Shown here: positions 1-7,266 of the stretch, in pieces
Layout: each line of letters starts with the position of its first letter
Position numbering within the stretch: position 1 is the stretch's first letter
Assembly (NCBI GenBank): GCA_015657535.1
Contig: JADHZB010001981.1
Location: 2,704 to 13,684 of the forward strand
Direction of reading: 5' to 3'
Source: Nephromyces sp. MM_2019
Taxonomy: Eukaryota; Apicomplexa; Aconoidasida; Nephromycida
DNA length: 10,981 bases
Position numbers and translations under genes: made by a program
Notes under the pieces: generated by a model
Seen by the model: the letters and a program-made list of their open reading frames with translations, nothing else
Told to the model about the DNA's origin: nothing
Databases searched by the model: none

Positions 1-582
1 GACACACAACTCACAGCTCAGACACACAACTCACAGCTCAGACACACAACTCACAGCTCAGACACACAACTCACAGCTCAGACACACAACTCACAACTCA
101 GACACACAACTCACAGCTCACACACACAACTCACAGCTCACACACACAACTCACAGCTCACACACACAACTCACAGCTCACACACACAACTCACAGCTCA
201 NACACACAACTCACAGCTCAGACACACAACTCACAGCTCAGACACACAACTCACAGCTCAGACACACAACTCACAGCTCACACACACAACTCACAGCTCA
301 CACACACAACTCACAGCTCAGACACACAACTCACAGCTCACACACACAACTCACAGCTCACACACACAACTCACAGCTCACACAACTCACAGCTCACACA
401 CACAACTCACAGCTCAGACACACAACTCACAGCTCAGACACACAACTCACAGCTCACACACACAACTCACAGCTCAGACACACAACTCACAGCTCAGACA
501 CACAACTCACAGCTCACACACACAACTCACACACGCACAACTCACAATTCACACAACTCACAGCTCAGACACACAACTCACA
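1..582. repeat. 20-bp minisatellite array, unit [G/C]ACACACAACTCACAGCTCA
   Basis: Nineteen head-to-tail 20-bp units fill 1-380. A 16-bp truncated unit follows at 381-396, then six more full units at 397-516, after which the array decays into irregular CA-rich sequence by about 582. The first base of each unit is either G or C; across the first nineteen units it reads GGGGGGCCCCNGGGCCGCC. The N at 201 falls exactly on this variable position. Unit 81-100 has A for G in the AGCTCA part. There are no unique spacers, so this is a tandem satellite and not a CRISPR. The array starts at the window edge and is probably longer. If the minus-strand exon at 613-807 is real, the array lies in the following intron. 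Confidence 0.97.
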
Positions 583-612
583 CACACAGCACACACACAC
601 ATATACACTAAC

Positions 613-807
613 CTTTGAGATTGCTGTTACCACGACGAAATCCAGGATATATCGCTACATCTTCATCAGTCATTCCAGCAAGGGAATTTTGCTTAATTAA
701 GCTGCCTGAAGTCGCTGAGCCCTTAGTTAAGGGGTCCTCAATATCAAACGGGTAGGTAGTGCTGACTGAAGAAGTTGCGTGGTATATTGAAGGCTTTCCT
801 GTGTTAT
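613..807 (-). CDS. Candidate internal exon of an unidentified minus-strand gene
   Basis: Read on the minus strand, a TG-rich stretch ends in GTGTGTGTAG at 808-817. It is followed by 195 bases without a stop, and then by a donor reading CAAAG|GTTAGT with GT at 612-611. Both ends are phase 1, so the exon is symmetric and adds 65 codons. The translation begins NTGKPSIYHATSS, contains TTYPFDIEDPLTKGSATS, and continues GMTDEDVAIYPGFRRGNSN. It is hydrophilic, mixed in composition and unlike translated repeat. The plus strand of the same stretch has stops (for example TAA in TTAATTAA). I recognise no family. The preceding exon may be 1670-1790, whose donor is also phase 1; the junction codon would be T+AT, tyrosine. 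The alternative is an unspliced chance open frame. Confidence 0.5.
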
Positions 808-839
808 CTACACACACAGAATATGGAGCTCAACAGAGA

Positions 840-1150
840 TATTGCGATGGTGGTAGGGGGGGGATGTGGGAGATTGTGGGGGGGATGGGAGGGGTAGAGG
901 ATGAAGAGAAGTAGAAGATGTGGGTTACCTTACGGGGGGGGTAGTTTGCTCGGGAGGCAAGGAATGAGGGAGTGTAGTGTGGGGGTAGCAGAAGATGGGG
1001 AGTGTAGTATGAGGGTAGCATGGGGGAGGTAGAAGAGGGGGGGTGTAGCATGGGGGTCATCTCACGGGGTATGGTTTGCTGGGGATGTAAAGGATGGAGG
1101 TGTAGTATGGCAGGTGCAGCGTCAGGGGTGAAGCATGGGGGGAGGTGCCT
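840..1150. repeat. G-rich degenerate minisatellite
   Basis: The plus strand is strongly purine- and G-rich, with recurring pieces of the form GTGTAG(T/C)(A/G)TGGGGG and GGGGGAGGTAGAAGA. Two longer blocks align: one from about 910 to 990 and one from about 1030 to 1115. They share GTAGAAGA, a TTAC/TCAT-CTCACGGGG part, GTTTGCT and GGAGTGTAGT, so part of the region looks like an old duplication with a period of roughly 120 bp. The open minus-strand frame across it is proline-rich and follows from the base composition, so I do not call it a gene. In minus-strand sense the tract is C-rich pyrimidine and would lie in the intron upstream of exon 613-807. Confidence 0.75.
856..894 (+). other. Canonical G-quadruplex motif
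   Basis: G runs of 8, 3, 7, 3 and 4 bases occur at 856-863, 868-870, 878-884, 887-889 and 891-894, separated by loops of 4, 7, 2 and 1 bases. This satisfies the G3+N1-7 pattern with one run to spare. Folding in vivo is inference. Confidence 0.7.
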
Positions 1151-1275
1151 CATGCCTTATGTCAAGTATCTTCTATAATGCAAGCCAAACAGGTAGTACA
1201 CACTGAAAGGGCAAACCGATAGTACACGAACAGCACAGCAAACTAATACACGCACAAACACATATAATGGCATAG

Positions 1276-1394
1276 ATAAGGAAGAGCCAGCGATTGAATA
1301 CAAAGAAGATATGCAATTAGCAGACACACAGCACCAGAAAGTCAAAGCTTCGCTGAAGATGAGGACCATAAAGCGCATAACAAGCGTACTTTAA
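1276..1394 (+). CDS. Weak candidate terminal exon, unknown product
   Basis: After CATAG at 1271-1275, a plus-strand frame runs to TAA at 1392-1394. It encodes a hydrophilic segment beginning DKEEPAIEYKEDMQLAD and ending TIKRITSVL. Codons are purine-first and look coding, and the implied acceptor is phase 1 like the better exons here. Against it, there is no pyrimidine tract before the AG, and the minus strand is also open (a hydrophobic frame at 1157-1378). No family is recognised. Confidence 0.22.
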
Positions 1395-1433
1395 GCCCGT
1401 AAACAGAGTAACTCAGTCCTCTATAAGATAACT

Positions 1434-1437
<4 letters not shown>

Positions 1438-1464
<27 letters not shown>

Positions 1465-1660
1465 TACGCACACCCCATTACACCAAGCAGCACACAGACA
1501 CATAGAGTAACAGAAGGCACGCACGCAGACAAAAAGAAAGATACACGAAACACGCACACAAGTATATACGCAAAGAAATAGGCATGCACACAAACACAAA
1601 CAAACAAACACACCCACACATACACACACACACCTACACACGCCCACACGCAAAAACCAA
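1438..1660. repeat. (CA)n microsatellite and CA-rich low-complexity sequence
   Basis: A near-pure CA run fills about 1438-1464. CA-rich sequence with scattered G and T substitutions follows to about 1660, including more short CA runs near 1621-1632. Open frames in both directions here translate to cysteine/valine or threonine/histidine alternations and are products of the repeat. Confidence 0.9.
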
Positions 1661-1669
1661 GCTAATTAC

Positions 1670-1790
1670 AGTTATCGTAAGATTCTTGCGAATAAGCCCA
1701 GTTATCATCATAATTGCTCTGAGGAAGAGACACCAAGATTTCCTCCTTCTTAAGGGACTTCCCTTTTCTATTCTTTCCGACATTCAGCAT
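1670..1790 (-). CDS. Candidate exon of the same unidentified minus-strand gene
   Basis: On the minus strand, an ATG at 1790-1788 opens a frame of 40 codons plus one base up to a possible donor AACT|GTAATT, with GT at 1669-1668. The translation starts MLNVGKNRKGKSLKKEE and continues ILVSLPQSNYDDNWAYSQES. It is basic at first, then acidic and aromatic, with no repeat character. If the exon is internal and not initial, the acceptor would be CTGTACGTACAG just before 1794, which is preceded by a pyrimidine-rich minus-strand stretch. The donor phase (1) matches the acceptor of exon 613-807. If the donor is not used, the frame ends four codons later at TAG. Family unknown. Confidence 0.4.
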
Positions 1791-1845
1791 CTTGCTGTAC
1801 GTACAGTAGATTCAGCAGGAAAAATCTCTTGAAAAACATCTAATT

Positions 1846-1970
1846 AATGAAGATGAGGAGGATGAGAAGATATGAACAGGAGGTGAGCACATGAAGATTG
1901 GGAGCTGAAGGTAGCAAGGAGAGGAGATAAGAAGAGGAGGTGAGGAGATGAAGAGGATCTGATGCAAGTA
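1846..1970. repeat. Purine-rich GA/GGA low-complexity tract
   Basis: The plus strand is made of variants of GATGAGGAG, AGGAGGTGAG and GAGATGAAGAGG. On the minus strand this is a pyrimidine tract lying directly upstream of the possible acceptor at 1795-1796, so it could act as an extended polypyrimidine tract for exon 1670-1790. The minus-strand open frames covering it are serine/proline-rich by composition and are not called. Confidence 0.7.
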
Positions 1971-2098
1971 ATTTTCATCTTCTGACGGGTGTATCTTAGG
2001 TATACAAAAAAAAAACACACACACACAAACACATTGAACCTACAGTACACAGACACATCCCACACAATCTAGACAACATGCTCAGCATACATACATAC

Positions 2099-2100
<2 letters not shown>

Positions 2101-2132
<32 letters not shown>
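2101..2132. repeat. (CA)16 microsatellite
   Basis: A pure CA dinucleotide run of 16 units. A shorter run of about nine units is at 2505-2522. Confidence 0.97.
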
Positions 2133-2137
<5 letters not shown>

Positions 2138-2640
2138 CACCTACAACTTTAAGCATTCAACGAGCAATCAACTAACTTTTACGATAAAAGCTGCTTTCAA
2201 AGCTTAGCAAAATCGCAAATTTGCAGACTCCCCATACGATATTCCCACACATTCTGCTAATAGCCAATTCATTGTTGAGCACACAGAGACACACACATAG
2301 AAACTTGATGAGAACATGCCCTTGAATGCTCAGTTAAAGCTAACTAAAGTAACAAAGCAACGTAGAAATCAATTTAAGGGCACACACACAGCTTTTGGTA
2401 CTGAAAAAAAAGGAGATGAAGAATGCAACTTGAGATAACCAGGGAGTGTAAGTACATTCCCAACCACAAGAGACAAAGTCAGATTCATCAGGCACACACG
2501 CACAAACACACACACACACACACGTTTAAACAGGCTCACCATCAACAGGCAGTTACTCAGAAAATACATCCCCCAGGAGCAAAATATTCTCAAAATCCAT
2601 TAGCATAAAAAATAGCAAGCGACTAAAAGAGGAAGCGACT
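2133..2640. other. Unique and CA-rich sequence with no gene I can support
   Basis: The stretch is AT-leaning, with a CA run at 2505-2522. Short open frames on both strands partly translate the repeat. Isolated splice-like sites are present on the minus strand (a T-rich tract ending in CAG around 2403-2413, and CTTCCTCTTTTAG near 2623-2635) and on the plus strand (GTGTAAGT near 2446-2453). They do not delimit a continuous reading frame, so no exon is called. Confidence 0.6.
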
Positions 2641-2800
2641 CGATGCCTATGTGCGTGAGTGCCTTGATGTGTTTTGATGTGTGTGTGTATTGATGCGTGT
2701 GTGTTGATGTGTCGGTGTGCAAGTGCACTAGTGTGCAGGTTTGTGTGCTTACGAGCGGGCGTCGCTTCTTGTGCGTGTGCGTGTATGTGTGGGGGAGTAG
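2640..2800. repeat. TG-rich low-complexity sequence
   Basis: The plus strand is composed of TGTGTG variants with TGATG and GCG interruptions. Its polarity is opposite to the CA run at 2505-2522, so the two could pair in a transcript and loop out the roughly 120 bases between them. Confidence 0.8.
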
Positions 2801-2883
2801 TCTTGTTTCTCTTGCTCAGAATTCCAAAGATCTCATTCTGAGACTGAGCTTCACTCATTAAGGGAATCATCCATTCTGTAAGT
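2753..2883 (-). CDS. Weak candidate exon, minus strand
   Basis: The minus strand carries a very good acceptor, TTTTTTCTTTGTAG, ending at 2884. The only frame that stays open starts LTEWMIPLMSEAQSQ and continues NEIFGILSKRN. It then runs into histidine/threonine-rich repeat-derived sequence before a consensus-like donor GTAAGC at 2752-2747. The phases would be 2 in and 1 out. The first 30 codons look coding; the rest is translated TG/CA repeat, which lowers confidence. I cannot link it in phase to exon 1670-1790. Family unknown. Confidence 0.28.
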
Positions 2884-2889
2884 CTACAA

Positions 2890-3440
2890 AGAAAAAAGGT
2901 AGCAGAGCCTTCAATAAATGAACCCTCCCTGAAGAACAGCGTCTTCAAGCTTGAAGATTCAACTGCTAAGCTTATACAGGATTTGTGTCATAAGCCCCCT
3001 AAATATATCGGTGTGTGCTCAGCATCATAATGTAGTGCTATGTGTAGACCCCAGCGCATCTAAAGGTGTACATACACCGATTAGTAGTTCTAGCTGTGTT
3101 GATATACGTTGCCACGCCTAGCAGCACACACAGTCACCACTACATCTAGCAGCACACACACTCAAATAAAAAAAAAGTTGTCTGCACAGAGCCTATGGTT
3201 TGCTTCTATTTAAAAGGTCCACACATACCATCTCTCCACTGTTAATATAACTTGCATGCCAATCCTAACACACACACACTGTGTAGTTCTCGCACATATT
3301 GCTAAATCAGCATCTAAGCTATCGATAAGCAATCAAAGGCCAGCAAAAATCCATACTCTTTGCTTCTAGCCCACTTCATCATAAATCTCCAGTTTGTTCC
3401 TCATAAAACATCACTTTATGAAGAGGGAAAGCTAGAATTT
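2890..3440. other. Mostly unique AT-rich sequence without a supportable gene
   Basis: I see only short open frames. The stretch contains a 28-bp-spaced direct repeat of CTAGCAGCACACACA (3118-3132 and 3146-3160) and a GGTGTACATACACC motif at 3065-3078, listed separately. Confidence 0.6.
3065..3078. promoter_or_regulatory. GGTGTACNTACACC motif, copy 1
   Basis: Reads GGTGTACATACACC: arms GGTGTA and TACACC with a two-base centre. One of four dispersed occurrences in the window; function unknown. Confidence 0.4.
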
Positions 3441-3826
3441 TGAAGGTTTCTCAGCTTCCACAGCTTAAATATACTAAAAACTCCTCTTTTAAGAGGAGAA
3501 AAAACATCCAAAAATCTCTAATCTTCTCCAGAGAAAACACCTTCAGAGAAAAAAATCACACACACAGGAACGCTCAAACACACACATACAATACACACAC
3601 ACGCATACACACACATGCACAACACATACATACACGCATAATAGGTACTCACATTATGAGGATTCTTCAAGGTAAAATATACCTTCAAAGACGAGGGAAT
3701 ATCTTCACATTCATAAATAAACAAAGCTCATCTTCCTGCAATAATAAAGTAGGAGAAAACATTGAAGAAAGCATCTAAAGAGAAGGTAAATAAGGGTTTT
3801 CATCAGTTTCATACCTCAAAAATCTG
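3440..3826. other. AT-rich unique island around a CA-rich core
   Basis: An inverted repeat CTCCTCTT-TT-AAGAGGAG lies at 3481-3498, followed by CA-rich sequence at about 3558-3630 and an AT-rich stretch to 3826. A plus-strand frame ends at TAA 3776-3778 and is lysine-rich, but its middle is histidine/threonine repeat. A tiny possible exon (GAGAAAACATTG to AAAGAGAAG before GTAAATAAG near 3787) is too short to judge. Confidence 0.45.
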
Positions 3827-4059
3827 CTGTGTGTGCACGTGTATTTGCGCACATGTGTATATGTGTGCGTATGTGCGTGTGCGTGTGTGTGTGCACAGGT
3901 TTTCATATGCAAAGCTCATACCGTAGCAGAAAAAATGCATTCAAAATCTCAATCATGCAAGCTCCTACTTATGATTATCAGCCAAGAAACAGTGCATATC
4001 ACCACGACACACACACGCACACAATCGAAGGCACGGTCATCATCGGAGACATCAACTGA
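3826..4059 (+). other. TG run followed by a short coding-like segment
   Basis: A TG-rich stretch at 3826-3898 leads into CATATGCAAAG and then unique sequence. One plus-strand frame reads MQAPTYDYQPRNSAYHHD, then CA-repeat residues, then IEGTVIIGDIN and TGA at 4057-4059. A second frame is also open to 4108, so the coding frame is ambiguous. No family is recognised. Confidence 0.25.
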
Positions 4060-4450
4060 GGCACACACAAAAGATCTCAGCAAAAAACACATACCATCTC
4101 ACAGATAAGCACACGCCATCTCATACACCCACACACCTCACGGAAACATAAATCTTCCCACACACACATCATCATACATGCACATCATCACACAGACACC
4201 ATAATCCCATATACACAAACGTACAACGTCGTCACACACACATCACAAACATACACATTATCAAACACATCATCGTATAGACGCACACCCCACCTCATGG
4301 ACACACATATATTATCTCACTGAAAAACTCATCATATAGACACACACCCCACCTCACATACATCATCAGATACAAATACACCTACAGCACACAGAAATCA
4401 TCATACACACCTACAGACACACACACACACACTTATGCTCATGTGAAACA
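4060..4450. repeat. CA-rich low-complexity sequence
   Basis: Degenerate CA-rich sequence with recurring CACACACCCCACCTCA (about 4284-4299 and 4342-4357) and CATCATCACACA-like pieces. No long non-repetitive frame is present. Confidence 0.85.
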
Positions 4451-4794
4451 CCCCCAACGCACACTATTTCAAGCATAAAGGCTCATCAAAAAACTCGCAC
4501 ATGGCGGTGTACGTACACCCACACTTCCTCATCAACGAAATTTGGGTTTCTTTGAAAAATTTTTGCAGGAAAGTGAAGTTATTCACGAGGCGACTACACT
4601 GCATGAACTTTCTCATAACAAATAATGAACGAAGAAGTTTTTGTCGAAGCAAATTCCTGAGCTGGAGGCTTTATTGGAGTTCTAACCTTCAAAAAATGTC
4701 AAAGTTAGCTCATACAGTAGCTTACGACGATGTTTCAATGGGTGTGCTAAAAGTTGAGTGTAGGTTCGGTGTTTTATGTGTGTGTGGTAGATGA
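4451..4794 (+). other. Unique island between CA-rich and TG-rich flanks, possibly coding
   Basis: An acceptor-like GAAAAATTTTTGCAG ends at 4570. After it the plus strand is open in one frame to TGA at 4792-4794, including KMSKLAHTVAYDDVSMGVLK near its end. Two other frames hold short coding-like pieces that hit stops (ESEVIHEATTLHELSHNK; TKKFLSKQIPELEALLEF). This may mean a decayed exon, or chance. A minus-strand frame (4464-4652) overlaps. No family is recognised. Confidence 0.3.
4506..4519. promoter_or_regulatory. GGTGTACNTACACC motif, copy 2 (perfect palindrome)
   Basis: GGTGTACGTACACC is identical to its own reverse complement over 14 bases. It lies in unique sequence just after an ATG at 4501. 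Confidence 0.45.
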
Positions 4795-5095
4795 CAGTGC
4801 GTGTGTGTGTGTGTGTGGTTAGGAGGAGGTGACAGTCCGTTCTGTGTGTCTGTGTGCGTGTGTGTGTGTGTGTGGTTAGGAGGAGGTGACAGTCCGTTCT
4901 GTGTGTCTGTGTGCGTGTGTGCGTGTGTGCGGGTAGGTGGAGCTAAGAGTGTGTTTGTGAATGTGTATCTGTATGTGTGCGGGAAAGGTGAGAACCTCTT
5001 GTGTGGGCGCGGGTATGCGGAGAAATGATGAGTATGTATGTGTGTGTGAAGGTAGGAGGATACAAGAACATGTGCGTGTGTGTGTGTGTGTGTCA
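4795..5095. repeat. TG-rich tract containing a 57-bp tandem duplication
   Basis: Two adjacent 57-bp copies, 4817-4873 and 4874-4930, begin GGTTAGGAGGAGGTGACAGT and differ at only two positions near their ends. Degenerate relatives flank them: GGTAGATGACAGTGCGTG near 4786 and GGGTAGGTGGAGCTAAGAG near 4931. The near identity suggests a recent duplication. Open frames on both strands translate the repeat. Confidence 0.95.
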
Positions 5096-5360
5096 GTAGA
5101 AGATAAGTGAATCGCCTTGTCAACAGCAACAGGCATTATGTTTTTGATGAGGTTATGTTTGCTAACCACTCCGCCTAGGAAGGCCCAGGAAGGTTTAGCA
5201 TTCCTCTGTAGCTACCTAGAAACCCATGTAAACATAAATTGGTGATGAAGTGCCTACAGTAGGTAGGGCCAGGCCTAGCGCCCATTTGGCACGCCGCAAA
5301 GCCCAGATACCACGATTTGTTCCAATAAGATCATGTGTGTTTGTGCGGGTAGGATGCTGA
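5096..5360. other. Unique sequence without a recognised feature
   Basis: Balanced-composition sequence with no long open frame on the plus strand. I looked for a tRNA or rRNA piece (GCCGCAAAGCCCAGATACCACG at 5292-5313 drew attention) and could not fold or match one. Confidence 0.5.
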
Positions 5361-5367
5361 TGCTTAC

Positions 5368-5433
5368 GTGGGCATACAGGAGGAAGCAGCTATTAGCTGG
5401 GTGTGTTGGGGAGGAAGTCAAGCATTGCGTCAG
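5368..5433 (-). CDS. Candidate 66-nt mini-exon, minus strand
   Basis: On the minus strand, GCTTGTGTGCTTCAG is followed by 66 bases without a stop and then by the consensus-like donor GTAAGC at 5367-5362. Read in phase 0 the exon encodes LTQCLTSSPTHPANSCFLLY followed by AH. Good splice sites on both sides support it; the short length means it could still be chance. No family is recognised and the linkage to other minus-strand exons is unknown. Confidence 0.3.
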
Positions 5434-5648
5434 CTGAAGCACACAAGCATCAAATCTCCTGGGACGCACACACATGGATATACAAGATTACAACTCTTAA
5501 GCTAGCACATACGAGCATCATCAAATCAATACTCCCATGTCTAAACACACACTCAAATCAAAACTCTCAAACTAAACACACACGCATTATCAAGTCAATT
5601 CTCCCATACTAACCACGCACACACAATGAAAATTACTTGCTTTCGACG

Positions 5649-5894
5649 ATGCTAGCTCACTTTGTAGAAGATGCAGAAAAACCCCAAAAAATGCCGTTTT
5701 CCTACTGTTTCTTCGATATTTTTTGTGATATAAGAGGCTTAGAAAAAGCATCCACTGTTTATTGTGAAGAGGAAATGACTGAACCAGCGCCAGAGAAGCT
5801 CAGAGACACAACGAGAATCCGCAAAATTCAGTCATCATTGAGAATTTATAAGCAAAAAAACCGAAACTTTACGCGAAACACCGCATCTTCCTGA
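5649..5894 (+). CDS. Small hypothetical protein or single exon, 81 codons
   Basis: An ATG at 5649-5651 starts an 81-codon frame to TGA at 5892-5894; the frame is open back to 5613. It begins MLAHFVEDAEKPQKMPFSYC, then CFFDIFCDIRG, an acidic stretch EEEMTEPAPEKL, and a basic tail with RIRKIQSSLRIYKQKNR. The composition is mixed and charged, with no repeat character, in a locally non-repetitive stretch. There is no signal peptide and no motif I recognise. It could be one exon of a spliced gene; no strong splice sites are obvious at its ends. The alternative is a chance open frame in AT-rich DNA. Confidence 0.35.
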   Translation: MLAHFVEDAEKPQKMPFSYCFFDIFCDIRGLEKASTVYCEEEMTEPAPEKLRDTTRIRKIQSSLRIYKQKNRNFTRNTASS

Positions 5895-6059
5895 ATTTTC
5901 CAGGAAAAACATCTAAAAAAAAGTCAAATTTTGCCTTAGAATCATTATGGTAGATAGCTTTATTACTAGCATTCATTGAAGCTGGAATTCCAGCATATTG
6001 TGTGTGTGATCAATTTGTGTGCTACACCTTTTCATCCTCCAGAAATCATATCGCAGCAC

Positions 6060-6190
6060 GTTAGTGTAGCTCCTCTACATCCTATCACCTTTCTCTCCAC
6101 TCCCCTCTCCACCCCGCTCCACCCCGCTCCACCCCTCTTGACCTATTTCTACCCCCTTCCACCACCCTCCATCCCCCCAAAACCACCTCA
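6060..6190. repeat. Pyrimidine-rich tract with a 10-bp repeat
   Basis: Three tandem copies of CTCCACCCC(G/T) occupy 6107-6136 within a C/T-rich stretch that ends in CCACCTCAG at 6191. It resembles a long polypyrimidine tract before a splice acceptor, with the open frame 6192-6428 directly downstream. Confidence 0.7.
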
Positions 6191-6191
6191 G

Positions 6192-6428
6192 TATAAAATC
6201 CTTTTTATTTTAAATAGTAAAATTGTTGATTTTTCCGGTATAAACAGCGAATTTGAAGTTGTTTTTGAGGGGAATATAACCACCTTCGGGCAGTTCTTTC
6301 CACCTCGTAAATGTGAAGAAAATGCGATTTTTATCAACAAATTTGGGGCTTTTATGAGGGAAAACAATAATTTTCCACTTTTCACTCGATTTCCATCGTT
6401 TTCCGCATATTTTGGTAGGAATTTGTAG
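6192..6428 (+). CDS. Candidate terminal exon, unknown product
   Basis: Directly after the pyrimidine-rich tract and CAG at 6189-6191, a frame runs 78 codons to TAG at 6426-6428. It begins YKILFILNSKIVDFSGINSE and includes FEVVFEGNITTFGQFFPP and NAIFINKFGAFMRENNN. The segment is phenylalanine- and asparagine-rich, as expected of AT-rich coding DNA. Minus-strand frames are also open here, so the coding strand is not settled. The upstream part of the same frame (from 5976) is proline-rich repeat translation and would be intron in this model. No family is recognised. Confidence 0.3.
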   Translation, partial: YKILFILNSKIVDFSGINSEFEVVFEGNITTFGQFFPPRKCEENAIFINKFGAFMRENNNFPLFTRFPSFSAYFGRNL

Positions 6429-6479
6429 TAAAAAAATGCTGAATTTTGGAATAAAGCCGCAGAAATGACGAATTGAAGA

Positions 6480-6560
6480 TGGGAAAATGGCGATAAGATA
6501 GGTGGAGGGGGAAAGAAGGGGGAAGAAAAGGGAAGTAGATTGAAGACACTTCAGGCGATG
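6480..6560. repeat. Polypurine tract
   Basis: The plus strand reads GGTGGAGGGGGAAAGAAGG and similar purine-only stretches with few interruptions. It has three long G runs but not a fourth within quadruplex loop limits. Confidence 0.6.
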
Positions 6561-6629
6561 AAGATGAGCAAACACACTAAAGAACATCAGCAGGTGCAAA
6601 GAAGTATGCTAGTGTCTTTGCAAGAATTT

Positions 6630-6845
6630 TCAAAGATTCGCAGATTTATCATGATTTAATCGTTGAATCTTCTCGTTGAGCTCTATATATACGCAATATT
6701 TGTGGATAATGTTTTGTAGATGTCTCTCTACGAAAGAAATATTTTCCGGTGTACTTACACCCGAAAAAACATGGAAAAAAACACCGCAAGAATCGCCAAA
6801 TTCGCGCGTCAAATGATCTTTACAGAAGTAATTTTGTGTGTGCAA
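6630..6845 (-). CDS. Hypothetical minus-strand open frame, possibly an exon
   Basis: A minus-strand frame of about 70 codons has non-repetitive, coding-like content, including DHLTREFGDSCGVFFHVFSG and ERHLQNIIHKYCVYIELNEK. It ends at TGA, 6630-6632. The start shown is GTG, not ATG, so an internal exon is more likely than a complete protein. A donor-like GTAAGT (6756-6751 on the minus strand) falls inside it, within a copy of the GGTGTACNTACACC motif, so the exon might stop there. No family is recognised. Confidence 0.3.
   Translation of the reverse strand: MHTQNYFCKDHLTREFGDSCGVFFHVFSGVSTPENISFVERHLQNIIHKYCVYIELNEKIQRLNHDKSANL
6748..6761. promoter_or_regulatory. GGTGTACNTACACC motif, copy 3
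   Basis: Reads GGTGTACTTACACC; on the minus strand it contains GTAAGT, a splice-donor-like hexamer. It has additional flanking symmetry, CCGG before and CCGA after. Confidence 0.4.
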
Positions 6846-7266
6846 CAGTAGAGAATGGAGAGAATCTGTGGTTCTAGTGGCTATTTTGGAGTTTGAAGCT
6901 CTCTATCACGGATATAGGGCGCTGGTGTATTCATCTATATTGTGATTACCCTCTAGTTGCTGCAATGCCATGAAAAAGCTGTTTTTTCTCTTTGTAGGTG
7001 TTTTTCTCTCATGGAGAGAGATACTGAAAGAGAGAGAGAAGAGCGAGAGTGGGAGACACAGGAGTTACTTCATCACGAGAGGGAGAGATAATATCTTCTT
7101 TATACTAACAGAGAGACAGTGCTTTATCACAAGAGAGAGAGCTCCGCATCACACACATCTTCACATACACCGAATTTACTCTCACGATTCTTGTTTCATA
7201 TAGCCTATGCTTTCCTCCTTTCCCTCCTACTAGTCCTTCAAAATCCTCACATCTAAAGCAATCCCC
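6846..7266 (+). other. Unique sequence with a GA-rich stretch; weak signal-peptide-like frame
   Basis: An ATG at 6970 opens a frame beginning MKKLFFLFVGVFLSWREIL, which resembles a signal peptide. It then runs into arginine/glutamate translated from a GAGAGA-rich stretch (7011-7140) and ends at TAG 7201-7203. The same T-rich stretch ends in TTTTTTCTCTTTGTAG at 6999, a good acceptor, so the hydrophobic segment may simply be a polypyrimidine tract. I do not call a gene. Confidence 0.35.

Noticed and set aside
1..582. CRISPR-like array
   Set aside because: Units are contiguous 20-mers with no unique spacers, and the window is eukaryotic.
830..1153. Minus-strand proline-rich open frame of 107 codons
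   Set aside because: It is a translation of the G-rich minisatellite (CCC, CCT codons), with no non-repetitive core.
1413..1653. Minus-strand Cys-Val repeat frames and the plus-strand His-Thr frame
   Set aside because: They come from the CA microsatellite read in different frames.
4817..4880. GGTTAGG telomere-like heptamers
   Set aside because: Only two isolated copies, 57 bp apart, each part of the larger duplicated unit; no tandem telomeric repeat.
4722..5169. Minus-strand histidine/threonine-rich open frames
   Set aside because: They are a direct translation of the TG/CA repeat, including the 57-bp duplication.
5280..5340. Possible rRNA or tRNA fragment around GCCCAGATACCACG
   Set aside because: No cloverleaf, no T-arm consensus and no longer match to conserved rRNA could be found by eye.
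6970..7203. Secreted protein with N-terminal signal peptide
   Set aside because: The hydrophobic start overlaps a strong polypyrimidine acceptor, and the remainder is translated GA repeat.
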